Of a stretch of 7,559 nt of DNA, positions 5,151 to 7,559 are shown one piece after another. The position numbers and the translations under genes are program-made. The stretch's first letter is position 1, and the number at the start of each line of letters is the position of its first letter. Below the pieces are notes generated by a model. That model was not told the DNA's origin and ran no database searches. It saw only the letters and a list, made by a program, of their open reading frames with translations. The DNA is from JAICMB01 sp049514735. GTDB lineage: Bacteria > Acidobacteriota > Terriglobia > Bryobacterales > Bryobacteraceae. The stretch is taken from contig JBEKUT010000361.1 in the NCBI GenBank assembly GCA_049514735.1, positions 1 to 7,559 of the forward strand, in the 5' to 3' direction.

Positions 5151-6710
5151 TTACTTCTCCCGCAGCGTTTGCGAAGTCTCATCCCACACCAGAACCCGCC
5201 CCCCAACGTTCCGCGGTTCCGATCCCGCCAAATGCGTGATCGTCCAGTTGCGAGGCGGCGTCTGCGCATGAAGCGCCACGCACTCGGCGAAGCCGTTTGC
5301 GAAAAAATTAACGCCGGCGATCGCGACCGGAATTCCGAGGATCGCCGCATCTTCCGCGCCACTGAGCTTAGGAGCCGCAGCAACGCACGTTCGATCGGCA
5401 ACAGCCGCCACACGGCCCCATATTCCGAGGTTGTGCACCAAACTCGCCCCATAGAAAATGACGACGCACACCGCGACACATCGTGCCACAACCGGCCTCT
5501 CGATCGAAGCCATCAGAACCGCCAGGAACAGCGCGAACGTCGCCGCCGGCAGATACAGAACACGTTCACCCAGCAGATCCGATCCGATCGCCAGCAGATG
5601 GACCGCCGGAAACGCCGTCAACATCGTGCATCCGGCGAGCGCCAGCACGCGAGCCCCACGCCCCCAGCACAGAACCACCACGAGGCATGCCAGCATCAAC
5701 GTGAGCGACGCAGTAAGATAAAATTCCGGCTTTTGAGCCCAGTCGATCGGAAAGAGCAGCACGGCCCAGAAACGCAGAAACAACGCCTTGAGTACCGGCA
5801 GGAATCGGACACTCAGAATCTGCGCGTGTCCAGTCTGTGGATCGACGTATCCGCCCGGACCGCGAAACAGAATAAAACGATAGACCAGCATGGCCGCGGG
5901 AGCAATGAGCGTCGTTGCGACCCGCCGCCATTTCCAGCGGTCACTGGCGAACGCGAACCCCGCCGCCAGGGCAGGGAATCCATACGCGCTCTCCTTGCAC
6001 ATAATCGCCAGCACTACCAGCAACCCGCTCCCCACGGCATAAACGAGACTGCCGACCTCGTAATAACGCAGAAACACAACCAATCCCGCCAGCGCAAAGA
6101 ATCCGGCGAGCACATCGAACCGTCCCGCCGTCCACGTGACTGCTTCAGGCCGCGTCCCATGCAGGGCAAAAATCAACGCCGCGGGCAATGCAATTTCGAT
6201 ACGCTTCGTGGCCAATCGCGCTGCCAGATAGACAAGCACGGCATTCGCTGCATGAAATCCCAGGCTGACCGCATGCCAGCGGAACGCGTCCACGCCGGCC
6301 CACTTGCCATTCCATATCAAAAGAAGATATCCAACCGGCCGATAAGATCCGTCGCCGCCAGGAGTGAAAAACGGTTTGAAAAGCGGACCGCTCGCGTGGG
6401 CCGTCCGAGTCACCAGAATAAAATCATCCGAGAGCAATGGGAACCACAGCGATTTCCAAAATACGCATAAGACTATGACCACCAAACCCAGCACGCAGAC
6501 GGCGTCCCAAACAATCGGCCGCCGCGTGGATTCCAAAACGCCGGTTCCAGGCAGCCATGCCAGCCCGGCTAGAAATGCGACCGCGGCGACGCCCTCGATA
6601 TTCATCGGCGAGTGGACGATCCAGAACGGCCCCAGCCACGCCCGCGCTGCAATCAACGCGCCGCTCGAAATGAGAACGACCAGCGTGAGCGCGCGCCACA
6701 ATCTAGGCAA
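5151..6710 (-). CDS. Multi-spanning GT-C-like membrane protein (TMTC / O-mannosyltransferase-like)
   Basis: About 519 aa with many hydrophobic segments, roughly at residues 7-23, 38-54, 69-87, 145-163, 172-183, 200-214, 222-236, 264-279, 305-321, 331-348, 353-374, 385-401 and 408-425. It carries the marks of TMTC/PMT-type GT-C glycosyltransferases: an acidic pair in the first outer loop (LSDDF, D95-D96), YRPVGYLLL (123-131), FHAANAVLVYLAARL (152-166), RPEAVTWTAGRFDVLAG (187-203), CKESAYGFP (238-246) and GERVLYLP (381-388). Such enzymes move sugars from lipid-phosphate carriers onto proteins or lipids outside the membrane. The TPR tail common in TMTC proteins is missing; a soluble tail of about 80 aa follows. 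The start is uncertain. TTG at 6710 overlaps the hydrolase stop by 8 nt and leads straight into the first membrane segment. ATG at 6761 or 6896 would add Arg-rich residues that look like out-of-frame hydrolase sequence. No strong Shine-Dalgarno decides it. Donor and acceptor are unknown. Confidence 0.8.
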   Translation of the reverse strand: MPRLWRALTLVVLISSGALIAARAWLGPFWIVHSPMNIEGVAAVAFLAGLAWLPGTGVLESTRRPIVWDAVCVLGLVVIVLCVFWKSLWFPLLSDDFILVTRTAHASGPLFKPFFTPGGDGSYRPVGYLLLIWNGKWAGVDAFRWHAVSLGFHAANAVLVYLAARLATKRIEIALPAALIFALHGTRPEAVTWTAGRFDVLAGFFALAGLVVFLRYYEVGSLVYAVGSGLLVVLAIMCKESAYGFPALAAGFAFASDRWKWRRVATTLIAPAAMLVYRFILFRGPGGYVDPQTGHAQILSVRFLPVLKALFLRFWAVLLFPIDWAQKPEFYLTASLTLMLACLVVVLCWGRGARVLALAGCTMLTAFPAVHLLAIGSDLLGERVLYLPAATFALFLAVLMASIERPVVARCVAVCVVIFYGASLVHNLGIWGRVAAVADRTCVAAAPKLSGAEDAAILGIPVAIAGVNFFANGFAECVALHAQTPPRNWTITHLAGSEPRNVGGRVLVWDETSQTLREK

Positions 6711-7506
6711 CGCCGTGCTTTCTGAACCATTCGAGCAAGTGCCCCCACGCGTCCTGCGCATCCGCCTCGCGATAGCTGGGGCGATAGTCGGCGAAAAACG
6801 CATGCCCGGCTTCCGGGAAGACCATAATTGCCGAATCCTTCCCCGCCTCGACGAGCGCCTCCTGCATCTTGTGGACGTCCTCCATCGGAATGCCATGATC
6901 CTGGCCGCCGTAAAGCCCCAGCACCGGCGCTTTCAGTTTCGCCGCGACGTCGAGAGCTTTCAATCGCCATTGACCCACCAATTGCCCGTACCAAGCGCCC
7001 CCGGCCTTGAGCTTGTCGCTGTGCGCTGCGTACAGCCAGACGATCCGCCCACCCCAGCAAAAACCTGTCATCCCCAGTCGAGATACATCCGCCTTCCCGG
7101 TAGACTCGGCCCATGCCACCGTGGCGTCCAGGTCGGACATGACCTGCTCATGCGGGACTTTCGAAACAACCTTGCTAATAATTTCCTGAATATCGGCGAT
7201 TTTCGAAACGTCCCCCTGACGCGCAAACAAGTCCGGAGCAATGGCCATGTATCCCAACTTGGCGAACCGCCGGCAGACATCGCGGATGTGTTCGTGGACG
7301 CCAAAAATTTCATGAATCACCAAAACCACCGGCAGGGACTTTCCTCCCGCGGGCATGGCGCGGTATCCAGGAATTACACCGTCTTCCGTCGGGATTTGGA
7401 TGTCGCCCGCCTCCAGTCCAATCGTATCCGTAGTGATGGTCGAAGCGGAAACAGGCAGTACAGCCGTTGCGAAGCCATTGTGCGGACTGAAGTTCTGAAG
7501 CTGCAT
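6703..7506 (-). CDS. Dienelactone hydrolase family protein
   Basis: An alpha/beta hydrolase of the dienelactone hydrolase family (carboxymethylenebutenolidase type), which opens lactones or related esters; the physiological substrate here is unknown. Numbering from the ATG at 7506: VVLVIHEIFGVHEHIRDVCR (60-79) carries the family Glu (E66); GMTGFCWGGR (145-154) has the nucleophile C150; GGQDHGIP (200-207) has D203; AGHAFFADY (233-241) has H235. The Cys-Asp-His triad is complete, so it should be active. The N-terminal stretch GFATAVLPVSAST (11-23) resembles the end of an export signal seen in related exported proteins, but no twin-arginine is visible. The reading frame stays open upstream through TTG 7524 to the right edge, and neither in-window start has a Shine-Dalgarno, so the true start may lie outside the window. 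First visible gene of the leftward operon; it ends at TAG inside the start region of the membrane-protein gene. Confidence 0.9.
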   Translation of the reverse strand: MQLQNFSPHNGFATAVLPVSASTITTDTIGLEAGDIQIPTEDGVIPGYRAMPAGGKSLPVVLVIHEIFGVHEHIRDVCRRFAKLGYMAIAPDLFARQGDVSKIADIQEIISKVVSKVPHEQVMSDLDATVAWAESTGKADVSRLGMTGFCWGGRIVWLYAAHSDKLKAGGAWYGQLVGQWRLKALDVAAKLKAPVLGLYGGQDHGIPMEDVHKMQEALVEAGKDSAIMVFPEAGHAFFADYRPSYREADAQDAWGHLLEWFRKHGVA

Positions 7507-7559
7507 GCCGGTAATTGTAGCCAAGCCCGAAACTGCGGGAATAACCGGAAGTTCAACCG

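Noticed and set aside
4263..6470. A 735-codon open frame on the plus strand
   Set aside because: It is antisense to the oxidoreductase and membrane-protein genes, is extremely rich in Arg, His and Gln, has no recognisable domain and crosses two well-supported genes and their gap.
6711..6896. N-terminal extension of the membrane protein to ATG 6896
   Set aside because: The extra residues are Arg-rich and overlap the well-conserved C-terminal coding sequence of the hydrolase, including its catalytic His region, so they look like out-of-frame translation.

Overview
The window reads like ordinary chromosome of a G+C-rich, probably soil-dwelling bacterium. Third codon positions in the main genes are strongly G/C. 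The gene mix is paired FadE-type acyl-CoA dehydrogenases, a glucose-fructose-oxidoreductase-like enzyme, a TMTC-like GT-C membrane protein and a secreted-type dienelactone hydrolase. This would suit an Acidobacteriota member (Terriglobia/Koribacter-like), but that is inference; no rRNA or other phylogenetic marker is present.

Layout. (1) 1-435 has no convincing gene; it contains a perfect 14-bp palindrome at 362-375. (2) 436-2661, minus strand: a two-gene operon of acyl-CoA dehydrogenases, 12 nt apart. The upstream 396-aa protein keeps a candidate catalytic glutamate. The downstream 340-aa protein lacks the usual catalytic glutamates and has a reduced middle domain. Together they resemble the heteromeric FadE28/FadE29 (ChsE1/ChsE2) type. 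(3) 2852-3430, plus strand: a less G+C-rich pair. A 73-aa conserved small protein is followed, in the same reading frame after one amber stop, by 112 aa that look like the N-terminal part of a Fic-family protein. The HPFxxGN catalytic core is missing, so this looks like a decayed Fic toxin with its upstream partner. (4) 3431-4013 is a non-coding stretch with two hairpins, an AAC-rich tract and three tandem copies of a 14-bp unit. (5) 4014-7559, minus strand: an apparent operon transcribed right to left. A dienelactone hydrolase overlaps or abuts a multi-spanning GT-C-like membrane protein, followed 24 nt later by a Gfo/Idh/MocA oxidoreductase.

How the parts work together. The acyl-CoA dehydrogenase pair should perform one FAD-dependent alpha,beta-dehydrogenation of an acyl-CoA, on a substrate that cannot be read from the sequence. 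The right-hand operon combines a hydrolase, a possible lipid-linked-sugar transferase and an NAD(P)-dependent sugar oxidoreductase. A role in carbohydrate or envelope-glycan metabolism is plausible but not shown.

No clearly new system is visible. The points most worth a second look are the truncated Fic module, the complementary active-site residues of the two dehydrogenases, and the tandem repeat directly behind the oxidoreductase gene.
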